Shown here: one piece after another, positions 34,106-43,628 of the stretch | How the letters are laid out: each line of letters opens with the position of its first letter | How positions within the stretch are numbered: the stretch's first letter is position 1 | Source: Candidatus Gastranaerophilales bacterium | GTDB taxonomy: Bacteria > Cyanobacteriota > Vampirovibrionia > Gastranaerophilales > Gastranaerophilaceae | Direction of reading: 5' to 3' | DNA length: 63,754 nt | Assembly: GCA_944323675.1 (NCBI GenBank) | Contig: CALUTK010000002.1 | Span: 1-63,754, forward strand | The notes under the pieces: generated by a model | What the model was told of the DNA's origin: nothing | Seen by the model: only the letters and a program-made list of their open reading frames with translations | Databases searched by the model: none | Made by a program: the position numbers and the translations under genes

Positions 34106-35076
34106 TATTCGTCTTCTTTTTGCTGTGCTCTTTTCAAAATATTTTTGTCGAGCTTTTTAACTTTCTTCTCCTGTCTTTCGGAATTTGTATTTAAAGCTTT
34201 ATACCAGAGAGTCCAGCAGATGCTTCTTAATGGAAGTGTGAACCCTGTTACAATAAAAAACGCAATCTGATAGACCAACATTTCCGCAACATTTGTAGGT
34301 GTAACGATTTGCGCACGCGGATTTAGAGTAATCAGCCAGTTGTTGAAATTGTCCAGAGGAATATTTGTCATAACCCAGTTTTCAAAAGGTTTTGTCAAAA
34401 ATGCAGTGACTCCTGTTAAATCAAAAAATACTGAAAACCCTTCTACAAAAAGATAGTGCGTAAAAAATCCTATAATACACATTAGAATAAATGTTCTTGC
34501 AAAATTGCCTTTTATCAAAAGCATACTGCGTCTGAAACACCCGAAAATAGAAACATCATCTTCAAATGTAAAAACCTGAAAAATCAGTATGAAATAAATA
34601 AACAAAACCGCCGCAATTATTATAAAAAACGGGTTTATTGCCAGAATACTCAATACACCAACCAGAAACCAGAGGGCAACATATTTGAAAGTTCTCTGGG
34701 TAATAAGCGCGTTATGTGCCGGAAAATCATAAACTCTTCCTGAATGCAATGCGCTTTCAGTCATAGAATTTAAAGCCCCGTAAGCCACAAGGTAATCCCA
34801 AAAAGCTTTCAAAAATATAATCATCCCAGGAACCGTTATCAAAATTACACAAGCAACAATTGTAGTGAAACTGTTAAACGCCGGAGATTTTTCTATTAGT
34901 GTCGGCAAGTATGCAGTATAAAGCCCCGCAAGCCCGAAAATTAACCCAATTCCGACAAGCTGTCCCAGAACAGGAAATGCCATATATTGCGTGAATTTTA
35001 GAAAATTCATACAATATATTTTCACACCCTCTGTTAATACATTGAAAATTCCGTTTCCTGTTTTTGCTTTAGACAT
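34105..35076 (-). CDS. Multi-pass membrane protein, function unknown
   Basis: Not recognised; 323 residues with about six hydrophobic segments (about 30-55, 75-95, 130-170, 188-215, 255-285) and a charged C-terminal tail rich in Lys (EKKVKKLDKN). The pattern of paired long membrane segments separated by amphipathic parts resembles poorly characterised integral membrane families with no known enzyme motif. AAGGAGAG precedes the start. It heads the run membrane protein-zinc ribbon-rph-exported helix protein. Confidence 0.7.
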   Translation of the reverse strand: MSKAKTGNGIFNVLTEGVKIYCMNFLKFTQYMAFPVLGQLVGIGLIFGLAGLYTAYLPTLIEKSPAFNSFTTIVACVILITVPGMIIFLKAFWDYLVAYGALNSMTESALHSGRVYDFPAHNALITQRTFKYVALWFLVGVLSILAINPFFIIIAAVLFIYFILIFQVFTFEDDVSIFGCFRRSMLLIKGNFARTFILMCIIGFFTHYLFVEGFSVFFDLTGVTAFLTKPFENWVMTNIPLDNFNNWLITLNPRAQIVTPTNVAEMLVYQIAFFIVTGFTLPLRSICWTLWYKALNTNSERQEKKVKKLDKNILKRAQQKEDE

Positions 35077-35161
35077 ATTCTCTCCTTATAACCGCAGTTT
35101 TGCAGATGGTATTTTTATATAATTGTATTATAATTTTATTATAAATAAACTAAAAAAAACA

Positions 35162-35794
35162 ATGACCGATTACAAAGAATTAATTAAAAGTTTTAATAAA
35201 GAAGATTATACATCAGGACGCGTCAACTTACATATACATTCAACCTTCTCGGACGGACGCGGAGATTTTTGTGATTTAATTAAACAGGCAAAAGAAAAAG
35301 GATATAAAAAAATCGCCATCTGCGACCATAATACAATTAACGGGTATCTTGAACACGGTATTGATGATATAGTAATTCCTGCCGTAGAATTTGACGTCTG
35401 GTGCGGGTATGTGTTTATGCATTTGCTAGGCTACGGTGTAGACGTTAATAACAAAGAACTCCAATCCTTCTGCGCAAAATCAAAACGGGAAACAGAGTGG
35501 GATATTGTAAGAATTTTTGCAACCAGAAATATTAAAAAACTTATCCGCGCAATTCACAACGCCGGAGGGATTGCGGTTATTGCACATCCTGCCTGCTGCT
35601 GGGCGCTGAGTCATGACAGATTTATAAAGAAACTAATCTCCTACGGATTAGACGGAATGGAAGTATATTACCCCTACAAACGCCACCGCGGAATAATAAA
35701 ATTTACGACAACTCATAATATTGAAAAAATCGCCGATAAATACGGACTGATAAAAACGGGCGGGACAGACTTACACGGGGACGTTCTGGAATAA
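35162..35794 (+). CDS. PHP-domain metal-dependent phosphoesterase
   Basis: A 210-residue protein with all PHP motifs: NLHIHSTFSDG near 21 (HxH), ICDHNTINGY near 50 (DH), PAVEFDVW near 76, VIAHPACCW near 145 (HP) and GGTDLHGD at the C-terminus (DxH). Relatives are the RNase AM/YciV family and PHP phosphatases acting on nucleotides or RNA 5' ends. The ATG at 35162 was chosen because residues before it are unlike the family; no ribosome binding site is evident. It is convergent with prfB, and the stops are adjacent. Confidence 0.85.
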   Translation: MTDYKELIKSFNKEDYTSGRVNLHIHSTFSDGRGDFCDLIKQAKEKGYKKIAICDHNTINGYLEHGIDDIVIPAVEFDVWCGYVFMHLLGYGVDVNNKELQSFCAKSKRETEWDIVRIFATRNIKKLIRAIHNAGGIAVIAHPACCWALSHDRFIKKLISYGLDGMEVYYPYKRHRGIIKFTTTHNIEKIADKYGLIKTGGTDLHGDVLE

Positions 35795-36884
35795 TCAAAC
35801 CGCGTTTTGTTTCAAATAAGCCTCAATAAACCCGTCTAAATCGCCGTTCATAACAGACTCAACATCACCGACTTCATATCCTGTGCGATGGTCTTTTACC
35901 ATTTTATAAGGGTGGAAAACGTATGAGCGAATTTGGGAGCCGAAATTTATATCAACATTTTCGCCTTTAAGTTCGGCTAATTTTTTTTCGTGTTCTGCCT
36001 GACGGATTGCGAGAAGTTTTGATGCAAGAATTTGCATTGCATTTTCTTTATTCTGCAATTGCGAACGCTCCTGCTGGCATTTAACAACAATACCTGTCGG
36101 TTTATGAAGAATTCTTACGGCGGTTTCCACTTTATTAACGTTTTGCCCCCCGGCGCCTCCTGAGCGCATTGTATCAATTTCCAAATCCTCAGGCGGAATT
36201 ACAATAGTTTTTTCAAAGTCCGCTATAATCGGCGATACTTCAACCGATGCAAAACTTGTCTGGCGTTTCCCATTAGCATTGAATGGTGAAATTCTGACGA
36301 GCCTGTGGACTCCTTTTTCAGCCTTTGCATAACCGAAGGCATATTTTCCGGTAATTTTTATAGTTGCGGATTTAATCCCTGCTTCATCACCGTCCAGTTT
36401 ATCAAGCAAATCTACATTCCAGCCGCGATTTTCAGCCCAGCGTATATACATACGAAGGAGCATGCTTGCCCAATCCTGAGCATCAGTTCCTCCGGCACCG
36501 GCGTTTATCGTCAAAATTGCGTCTGCTTCATCATATTCACCGCTCAACATCAGTTTAATTTCAAATTTATCAAGTTCTTTTTCAACCTCTGATAAATTAT
36601 TGAAGCTTTCATTAATCAAATCAGTATCGGCAATTTCAAGAGCGACTTGAGCGTCATCAAGAGCTGACTGCCATTTTTCAAGAAGGGCTTTATTTTCTTT
36701 AATTTCTTTTATTTCTGCACCGAGTTTTGACACTCTGGCTTTATCCGCCCAGATATCCGGTGACTGCATTTCGTTTTCTAGTGTTTCAAGTTTTGACGGC
36801 AAAGAGGCGTAGTCAAAGACACTCCTTCGCGCTTTTTATGCGTGGCTGCAAAATATTCAAAAGCTGCTTTAATTCTGTTTCCAT
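35795..36884 (-). CDS. prfB: Peptide chain release factor 2 with programmed +1 frameshift
   Basis: Recognises UGA and UAA stop codons and triggers peptide release. The first frame begins at ATG 36884 ([13 protein letters not shown]...) and reads 23 codons to an in-frame TGA (36815-36813); translation must shift +1 at CTT-TGA-C to continue as [10 protein letters not shown]... to 35795, giving 362 residues, the usual RF2 length. The body has the GGQ motif ([14 protein letters not shown]) and the RF2-type codon-recognition region. The downstream frame alone would lack the true N-terminus. A TATAAT box ends 6 bp before the ATG. Confidence 0.95.
36812..36826 (-). promoter_or_regulatory. prfB programmed +1 frameshift site
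   Basis: On the minus strand AGGAG (36826-36822), 3 nt, then CTT TGA C (36818-36812). This matches the classic RF2 site: an internal Shine-Dalgarno-like element 3 nt before a slippery CTT followed by a poorly terminated UGAC. Low RF2 favours the shift, so RF2 regulates its own synthesis. Confidence 0.95.
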
Positions 36885-36890
36885 ATAATA

Positions 36891-36896
36891 ATTATA
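36891..36896 (-). promoter_or_regulatory. -10 box 6 bp before the prfB ATG
   Basis: TATAAT (36896-36891), then TATTAT, then ATG at 36884. No ribosome binding site is present, so transcription should begin at the start codon. No clear -35 hexamer was found. Confidence 0.5.
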
Positions 36897-36906
36897 CTAC
36901 AAAAAT

Positions 36907-38475
36907 TTATGAATCGACGACCTTGATTCTACCGTCGTCCACTATATCAACAGGTTCCGGATGACGGCGAAAATAATCTTCCACACACTTTGTAAGGTCA
37001 TAGTCAAAAACTTTTTCCGCCTGCTTAATTTTATTGAGCATACTGAAATTATCTCCGCCAGCTGCTATATAATCGTTTACCGAAACGAGATATTTTTTAT
37101 CTTTTCTAGGGTTATTAACATCTATATTTTCTTCGGTTCCGTCTTTTTTTACGAATCTAATTTCTTTTATTTTCCCGTCTTTTGTAACCGTATATTTTAA
37201 ACCGGACACATATATTAAGCCGGGTTTGTTACTCTGATTTGTAAAAGAATGTGCCGCAAATTTTATTGCATCCACAAGCTCTTTTTCAGTATAGTAAACA
37301 TTTACGATTTTATTCTTAAACGGCGATAATTCAGAAATTGTTCTTGTATCAACACGGCCTTTCTCCAGAGTTCCGCGCAGCAGTGCGGATGTAATTATTG
37401 CTATATCTGCTCCCGTATCTTCTCTTACCGCATCCAGCGCAAAATTTGCAAGCGGACTCGGGTCTATTAAATCATTCTGCAGTATAGGAGGAGCAGTTCT
37501 GACCTGACCTACGATTTCAGGTTTTCCGAAAATAGTATCAAAGACATGACGGGCAGGAGCATTACGGCTGAATATTCGTGTTGTTGCAACATTATTCTGG
37601 GCTTTTCTGATAATTCCGTTACTGTCAAATTCAAGATTTAAAATCCCGAAATTTCGGCCGTCTCTGCCGGCTTGAGTTATTATCACAGGTTCTCCGCTTT
37701 TAGAGCTGAGGAGATTTACGTTTTCTTGAATATCTTTCAAGAGATTATGAGAATGTCCGCCGAGAATAACGTCAATACCATCGGTCTCGCGGGCTATTTT
37801 CATATCATATCCGTATCCGCTGTGGGATAACAAAATTATTTTATTTACTCCCTGCGCCTTTAATTTATCAACTTCCGCCTGAACCATTTTAATTGTTTCT
37901 TCTATACTGGCAGGTTCTATATCTTTTTCTCTTAATACATCTGCGTATTTTAAACGGGTCAGCAAGTCTGAAGGAATAGTCCCGATAATGCCGTATTTAT
38001 TCCCGTTATGTTCTTCAATTATTGACGATTTTATATATTTATGGAATTCATCGTTTTCATCTTTTGACTTAAGATTGCAGGCAAGGAGGGTATATGAAAG
38101 ATTCGGGAAGAGGTTCTTAATCTCTGCGGGATTTGTATCGCATTCATGATTTCCAACCGCTGAGGCTGTAACTCCTATTATCTTCAAAAATGTTGCAGCA
38201 ACTTTATTTATCAGAGAATCCTCCCCTAGCATAATATCGCCTGACGCCAGTTTTAGCTTATCTGTCGGCTGCGACGGAACAAATCTGTCAAATTCATTTG
38301 ATGCAGTAATTGTTCTCTCCATATTTATTGCTCTGCCGTGATAGTCATTAACATAAAATATACTTGTGCGGGTATAGTCTGAACTAATCGGCGGATTTTT
38401 TTGTTTTGAATAGTTCTGCCTGTTATCTCGGGATATTAAATTTGACGATTGTGATGTAATCAAAGGATTAATCAT
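36907..38475 (-). CDS. Bifunctional metallophosphatase/5'-nucleotidase family protein
   Basis: A 522-residue protein with an N-terminal calcineurin-like phosphoesterase domain and a C-terminal 5'-nucleotidase domain. Metal-binding motifs include FYVNDYHGRA near 41 (DxH), SAVGNHECDTN near 110 (GNHE), LLSHSGYGYD (H) and ILGGHSHNLL (GHSH). The C-terminal domain has AIITSALLRGTLEKG and YIAAGGDNFSML. There is no clear signal peptide, which is unusual for this mostly periplasmic family; the N-terminus is a polar Ser/Asn-rich stretch. The ATG at 38475 follows GAAGG. The substrate is unknown. Confidence 0.85.
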   Translation of the reverse strand: MINPLITSQSSNLISRDNRQNYSKQKNPPISSDYTRTSIFYVNDYHGRAINMERTITASNEFDRFVPSQPTDKLKLASGDIMLGEDSLINKVAATFLKIIGVTASAVGNHECDTNPAEIKNLFPNLSYTLLACNLKSKDENDEFHKYIKSSIIEEHNGNKYGIIGTIPSDLLTRLKYADVLREKDIEPASIEETIKMVQAEVDKLKAQGVNKIILLSHSGYGYDMKIARETDGIDVILGGHSHNLLKDIQENVNLLSSKSGEPVIITQAGRDGRNFGILNLEFDSNGIIRKAQNNVATTRIFSRNAPARHVFDTIFGKPEIVGQVRTAPPILQNDLIDPSPLANFALDAVREDTGADIAIITSALLRGTLEKGRVDTRTISELSPFKNKIVNVYYTEKELVDAIKFAAHSFTNQSNKPGLIYVSGLKYTVTKDGKIKEIRFVKKDGTEENIDVNNPRKDKKYLVSVNDYIAAGGDNFSMLNKIKQAEKVFDYDLTKCVEDYFRRHPEPVDIVDDGRIKVVDS

Positions 38476-38526
38476 TTTCAGTCCCTTCACATTAAGGTCC
38501 CTGAAAATTATTTTTTGCGTCTTTAT

Positions 38527-40146
38527 TTACAAAGATTTACAATAATCCTTCCACGCTTTTGTATATGCATCCTCTACGCATTTTGCAAACCCTTTTGCAT
38601 CACTTCTCAGCGGGGATTTATTTAAAATACCGCGCAGGTTATGTCTGTAATAATCAAGTTTTTTAATATCATTTGCAAGTTTTTGAGCCTTGATTATATA
38701 TTCACTCTCATTTTCAGCTATTAAATCATTCAGCTTTAATACATGGTTAACATGCGCACACCCTCTTGAGTGCATGCTGTCACCCACAAGAGTTATAACT
38801 GGAAGCCCCATTGAAATCTGCTCTATCGTAATCGTAAGCCCGTTAAATGGAGTTGTATCGAGGGCAATATCAGCCATTTTGTAAGCATTAAAATGAACGC
38901 CCTTACAAGCTTCATTTTGATAAATTACACGATGCTCACCTATGCCGTATTCTGAAAATTTACGCTTAAACTTATTGATAATTTTTTCGGTCATCTGGGT
39001 TCTATAAATAAGCAGCTTAGAATTCGGTACATTCTGCAAAACTTTTGCCCACAGACCGATTGTATAATCATTAATTTTTGAAGGGCAGTTAAAACTTCCA
39101 AATGTTATATAACCGTTTGTGTAATAAGGAAGTTCACTGATTTCCGGAAGCTGCATTCTTGAATTGTTAAAATCAAACCTGTGCATACCGGATTTTAGAT
39201 ACAGAGGTTTTTCAGTATAATATTTTGCCATATTTTTCGGGATAACAAATTCATCCGCAAAAATATAATCAATTTCTTTCATCCCCATTGTGTTTACAAA
39301 ACCAAGATACTGCATTATAAGAGGTGCAGGTTTATAATACAGCGCAAAACTCCTGCAGCAGGTAAATCCGCTTAGATCAACAAGAATATCAATACCGTCA
39401 TCATGAATTTTCTGAGCAAGTTCCTTTTCGGACAATTTTGAACAATCTACAAAATTCATACCGATACGCTTGATTCGCTCAGTCGTTGAATCCTGCTTTG
39501 TTGAACTCGAATATAATGTAAAATTAAATTTCTTTTTATTATGATATTCCAGAAGCGGCAAAATAAACTGCATCATCGCATGACAGTGAAAATCAGATGA
39601 CATATAGCCGATATTTAATTTTTTATTAGGATTTTGCGGTGCTGAATATTCAAAAGGCTTGTCATCCTTTAATACATACGGTCTATAACGGTTTATTTCA
39701 TATTCAATAGCTTCTTTCAAATCTTTCTGAGAATATCTGTCGGATTTGAGCATAGTAAGGCATATACTTGCAACACAATTCGGGAGCGGTTTCAGAGAAA
39801 GAGCTTTAGAATAGTACTTTATACTTTTTTCATTATCAGAATAATAGCACATATAGCCAAGCATTGAATAAACACTTGCATTTGTCGTACAGTATTTCAA
39901 AGTATTTTCAAAAGCTTCGCAGGCGAGGTCTCTATCCTTCAAATTGTAATAGCAGTTGCCGATTTTTCTGTAGAGTTCGCATATATTATACTCATAAGAT
40001 TTATCAATCTCAGAGAGAGCCTCTTTAAAAACATCTATAGCTTCCGTGTATTTTTTTTCATTATAAAGTGAATCACCCTTTGCTATTTTATCCAGTAAAG
40101 GCTGATGTGTAAGTTTCTTTTTTAATCGTTCCGCTTCAGTTTTCAT
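38527..40146 (-). CDS. TPR-containing GT41 (SPINDLY/OGT-like) glycosyltransferase
   Basis: A 539-residue protein: tetratricopeptide repeats in the first 150 residues (AIDVFKEALSEIDKSYEYN, NLKDRDLACEAFENTLKY) and a GT41 catalytic region after it. GT41 signatures include IGYMSSDFHCHAMMQFI near 174, ILVDLSGFTCC near 255, and the C-terminal LDTTPFNGLTITIEQISMGLPVIT. Relatives add O-GlcNAc, fucose or glucose to Ser/Thr of proteins or act on bacterial surface proteins. A TATAAT lies 4 bp before the ATG. The acceptor here is unknown. Confidence 0.85.
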   Translation of the reverse strand: MKTEAERLKKKLTHQPLLDKIAKGDSLYNEKKYTEAIDVFKEALSEIDKSYEYNICELYRKIGNCYYNLKDRDLACEAFENTLKYCTTNASVYSMLGYMCYYSDNEKSIKYYSKALSLKPLPNCVASICLTMLKSDRYSQKDLKEAIEYEINRYRPYVLKDDKPFEYSAPQNPNKKLNIGYMSSDFHCHAMMQFILPLLEYHNKKKFNFTLYSSSTKQDSTTERIKRIGMNFVDCSKLSEKELAQKIHDDGIDILVDLSGFTCCRSFALYYKPAPLIMQYLGFVNTMGMKEIDYIFADEFVIPKNMAKYYTEKPLYLKSGMHRFDFNNSRMQLPEISELPYYTNGYITFGSFNCPSKINDYTIGLWAKVLQNVPNSKLLIYRTQMTEKIINKFKRKFSEYGIGEHRVIYQNEACKGVHFNAYKMADIALDTTPFNGLTITIEQISMGLPVITLVGDSMHSRGCAHVNHVLKLNDLIAENESEYIIKAQKLANDIKKLDYYRHNLRGILNKSPLRSDAKGFAKCVEDAYTKAWKDYCKSL

Positions 40147-40174
40147 ACATATTATAATAATTTATAATCGTATT

Positions 40175-40408
40175 TTAGTCAAACGTCATTATTTGAATGT
40201 CCCAGTGAGAAGAGAGTTCTTTTATTAAATCAGGAGCATCTTCCGCAAGGTCAAGAAGCACAATCCCGTTATTAGTACAAACTCCATTTTCTGTATGATG
40301 AAGTCCGATACGGGTTCTAATAGAACATCCATATTTAGTAAGAATTTGCTGAAATTCAATCGAGCTTTCGGCTCTGTCTGTCAATTTAACACCTATAATT
40401 GTTGTCAT
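40175..40408 (-). CDS. Small ACT-like/NikR-C-terminal-like regulator (TM1266 type)
   Basis: A 77-residue protein resembling the TM1266/iron-only-hydrogenase-system regulator family by pattern: N-terminal strand IIGVKLTDRAESS, helix, IRTRIGLHH near 30-40, GIVLLDL near 48 and a C-terminal strand IQIMTFD. Such domains share a fold with the NikR ligand-binding part. Family members are often encoded near radical-SAM hydrogenase maturation genes, but none is seen here. AGGAGAAA precedes the start. The call is based on pattern memory and should be treated as tentative. Confidence 0.6.
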   Translation of the reverse strand: MTTIIGVKLTDRAESSIEFQQILTKYGCSIRTRIGLHHTENGVCTNNGIVLLDLAEDAPDLIKELSSHWDIQIMTFD

Positions 40409-40828
40409 ATTTTCTCCTTTCTTTATTTCACCTTACATAATATATTTTATCGGAAGAAGAAAAATTTCATCGCTCCTGCGGCAGAGAATGTGTAAAACGA
40501 GTTTAATCTTTTATCCCTCTCTCTTTGTGATACAAAGGGAACCGCTGAGCTTTGCGAAGCGTGTGACTCTGTATGCCTTGTGTTGAGGGAAGATTTTGTT
40601 AATGAGCGTAAGCGAATTTACAAATTCGGGAGAGGGTTTTATATTTGGGGCTTATGCAGCCCCAAACCCTGCACTGACATTCTTTTTCTTTTCATCGCAA
40701 AAAAGAAAAAGTGAACATATTGAAAGACTTATAACTTACGGTTATTAAAGAACCCCTCACCCGGGACTTCGTCCCACCCTCTCCCATAGGGCTAGGGGAT
40801 ATTCCTTGTTCCGATAATATATTTAATG
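40409..40828. repeat. Gene-free stretch with dispersed repeats
   Basis: No credible ORF. The segment 40647-40703 (GGGGCTTATGCAGCCCCAAA... and CTTTTTCTTTT) is an inverted copy of 50187-50243. A GGGCTT..GCAGCCC hairpin is nested in it. CTCACCCGGGAC...CCCACCCTCTCCC near 40759-40785 resembles other G/C-rich fragments near 9525 and 21560. The left end holds the promoter of the ACT-like gene. Confidence 0.6.
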
Positions 40829-43408
40829 CTACTGTTTTACGATTGAAAGCACGTAGTTCCTGTTAAAATATTTGTTTGCAACTTCAATAATATCGGATTC
40901 CGTGACGGAATTAATCAGCTTTTCGTAACTGTCTGTAAAATCATAACCTGAACCGATTGTCTCAAACCAGCCGACAGTTGCAGCTTTATCAAGGTTCGTT
41001 TCCTGTGAAAGAATGAATTGCCCGATAAGCTTATCTTTCGCCTCTTTCAGTTCTTTTGTGCCGACAAATTCGGTTTTAAGTTTATGAATTTCTGCAAGAA
41101 GCATTTCTTGAGATTTTTCTAAAGTTTTCGGGTTTGTGCCTATATAGACGATGAAAGCGCCTTTAAGTGCGTTTGCAGAATAACTTGAACCCAGTTGATA
41201 CGCAAGCCCCTCTTGATCTCTGAGGTTTTTGAAAAGACGCGAACTCATGCCGGAACCGAGAAGAGAATCTATAACCTGTAAGGTCGCATAATCTTTCTTG
41301 TTGCCCAATCCTGCAGCCTGCCAGCCGAGTATAATCCAGTCGGTATTTGTATCGGGTGCGTCTTTTATGCTTTCTTTTGCTTCTCTAAACGGTTTTATCT
41401 CATCTTTATGCGTGTCAAATGCAAATTTCTCATTGTCTGTCGATTTAAACATTGTTGAAAACTCTTTTAAAGTTTTTTCTTTATCAACATTTCCGTTAAT
41501 TGAGACAACAATATTTTGCGGGGCAAAAATTCTGTTATAGTAATCTACAATGTCCCCGCGTGTGATTGACGGGATGTTTTTTTCAAACAAGTGTGTTGAA
41601 TTTGTGTAAGGTGTATTTTCAAAAATCAGATGCTTGTATTCTTCGATTGCAACCTGAAACGGGATGTCACGTGATTGTTTAATTGTATTTAATTTTTCAT
41701 TTTTTACTTTTTCAATTTCGTAATCGCTGAAGGTTGCGTTATTGAGGATTTCATTCAGGAGCGCAAGAGTTCTGTCGTATTCGGTTGTTGTAGTAAGAAC
41801 TGTCACCGAGAACGCGTCCGAGCGGACAGACGGCGCTATTTTAATCCCGTTATCCTCTAGGGTTTCCGCAAGTTCAAGCGGTGAATATTTTTTTGTGCCT
41901 TTAAGCATTGTTGAAGCAACAAGGCTTGATGTCCCGTATTTTTCCTGTAAGAAGTTGCCGCCTTTTGCAAAGATATTTATTGCGACAATTTCATTGGATG
42001 TGTTCGGCGTTATTAAAACTGTTGTGCCGTTTGAAAGTTCATATTTTTGTGTCGTTTTATTTTCGCTTACGAGTTTTGACGTAATAGCGGGTGAAGTTAT
42101 GTTGGAAATTTCTTTTTCTTTGGAAGATTCCGGAAGAACAATAGACACTGCGGATTTATTGATGCCTAAGTATTTATTTGCAACTCTTTTGACCTCTTCC
42201 GGCGTAACTTTTTTAATGTTTGCGACATAGTCATCATAAATACCTATGTCGTTTCCCGTAACCATAACGTAGCCGATTTCCTGAGCGATATTTGATACGG
42301 ATTCTCTTTCGTAGTAGGTATCTCTTTCTATAATATTTTTTGCAAGCTCAACCTGCGCGGATGTCACTCCGTCTTTTTTAACCTGAGCGATTATGTCAAA
42401 AATATTTTTTTCTAATTTATCAAGTTTTTCAGGAGTAAAGTTTGCGGAAACATAGAAAATTCCGTCATCTCTAAATCCTGCGTTGGAAGCAGAGATTGAG
42501 AATGCCAGCTGCAATTTATCTTTAATTTCCTGATAGAAAATTGATGAACGCCCGTCGCCGAGGATTGTCGCGAGAACATCAAGAGCGTAAGAATCTTTAT
42601 CGCTAATCGGGACGCCGCGGAACCCTATCAGCATATAGCCGGATTGCGCAGGAAGATACTGAACCTTCTTTGCCTGTTTGGTTAACTGTTTTTCTTTCGG
42701 GTATTTAATTTTCGGTGCTTTTTGAGGGCTGCCGTTGAAATTTTGTTTAATTTTTGAAAGAACATCTTCCGTATTAACATCTCCGACGATTACAGTTACC
42801 ATATTGGCAGGGGAATACCAGGTGTTATAAAATTTCAGAATTTCGTCACGAGGAATTGTACCTATAATATTTTTTGTCCCGATAACTTTTCTTTTATAAG
42901 GGTGGGTTGTATAAAGCATACTGACTAAGTTATCGTAGACAACGTGATCAGGAGAATTTTCATCCTTTGAAATTTCTTCCAAGACAACTTTTCTTTCTTT
43001 TTCAAGTTCTTTTCTCGGGATGAGAGGATTCATTAACATATCAGCATGAAGTTCAAGAGCTTCTGCGAAATTTTTTGACGGGATAGTTATATAATAATGG
43101 GTAAAATCTTTGCTTGTTGCGGCATTGGTCACAGCGCCTTTGCTTTCTAAGAGCTTATCGAATTCTCCAGGGGCATGATTTTTGGAACCTTTAAAGAAAA
43201 GGTGTTCCAAAAAATGTGCAACGCCGTTATTTTTGTCGGTTTCGTTAATGGAACCTGTTTTAATCCAGGTATCCATTGTGACAATCGGGTTTGTCTTAAC
43301 TTCTTTTATAATAACAGTTTGCCCGTTATCGAGAGTGTAGACATTTTCTGCGGCAAAACAGAATGTTCCCGCTAAGATTACAAACAACGAAACAATAAAT
43401 TTCTTCAT
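40829..43408 (-). CDS. Exported two-unit M16-family zinc peptidase
   Basis: An 859-residue protein with two M16 halves. The signal peptide (MKKFIVSLFVILAGTFCFA) predicts export. The zinc motif HFLEHLFFKG (HxxEH) lies near residue 62 in the active first half, with the downstream Glu in VVLEEISKDENS; the second half lacks HxxEH, as in pitrilysin-type and PqqL-like proteins. The ATG at 43408 follows AGGGGATATAAT. The N-terminal half is clearly similar to the M16 protein at 28385, so they are paralogs with different locations. Confidence 0.9.
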   Translation of the reverse strand: MKKFIVSLFVILAGTFCFAAENVYTLDNGQTVIIKEVKTNPIVTMDTWIKTGSINETDKNNGVAHFLEHLFFKGSKNHAPGEFDKLLESKGAVTNAATSKDFTHYYITIPSKNFAEALELHADMLMNPLIPRKELEKERKVVLEEISKDENSPDHVVYDNLVSMLYTTHPYKRKVIGTKNIIGTIPRDEILKFYNTWYSPANMVTVIVGDVNTEDVLSKIKQNFNGSPQKAPKIKYPKEKQLTKQAKKVQYLPAQSGYMLIGFRGVPISDKDSYALDVLATILGDGRSSIFYQEIKDKLQLAFSISASNAGFRDDGIFYVSANFTPEKLDKLEKNIFDIIAQVKKDGVTSAQVELAKNIIERDTYYERESVSNIAQEIGYVMVTGNDIGIYDDYVANIKKVTPEEVKRVANKYLGINKSAVSIVLPESSKEKEISNITSPAITSKLVSENKTTQKYELSNGTTVLITPNTSNEIVAINIFAKGGNFLQEKYGTSSLVASTMLKGTKKYSPLELAETLEDNGIKIAPSVRSDAFSVTVLTTTTEYDRTLALLNEILNNATFSDYEIEKVKNEKLNTIKQSRDIPFQVAIEEYKHLIFENTPYTNSTHLFEKNIPSITRGDIVDYYNRIFAPQNIVVSINGNVDKEKTLKEFSTMFKSTDNEKFAFDTHKDEIKPFREAKESIKDAPDTNTDWIILGWQAAGLGNKKDYATLQVIDSLLGSGMSSRLFKNLRDQEGLAYQLGSSYSANALKGAFIVYIGTNPKTLEKSQEMLLAEIHKLKTEFVGTKELKEAKDKLIGQFILSQETNLDKAATVGWFETIGSGYDFTDSYEKLINSVTESDIIEVANKYFNRNYVLSIVKQ

Positions 43409-43423
43409 ATTATATCCCCTCAT

Positions 43424-43628
43424 CTTACTTCTTATAAAAATCTTACTATAAATTTTTTTATATGGAAATAGCAGGTATGGTAATTGACTTGAATTTGCTC
43501 TCTCCTTGCAGTATCATTTTTTTGTAGCAGTTAGGGGGGTCCACCCCGGGGGCTGGTGTTTATTTAAGTGTTGTTAATTAAACTGATATCAGCCGAACAA
43601 ACCCAAAAGGACATGAAAGGTTATTAAA
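43424..43628 (+). promoter_or_regulatory. Promoter/leader region of thrS
   Basis: About 200 bp without an ORF. A TTGACT near 43483 could be a -35 element with no good -10 partner at normal spacing. The leader has a GC-rich inverted element GGGGGGTCCACCCC near 43537-43550 and an AAAGG site before the start. No T-box signature was found. Confidence 0.4.

Noticed and set aside
35795-36802. prfB as a truncated gene or pseudogene
   Set aside because: A complete programmed frameshift site joins it to the upstream 23-codon frame.
43424-43628. T-box or missing TGS domain upstream of thrS
   Set aside because: No TGGNACCGCG-like antiterminator sequence was found, and in-frame stop codons precede the ATG.
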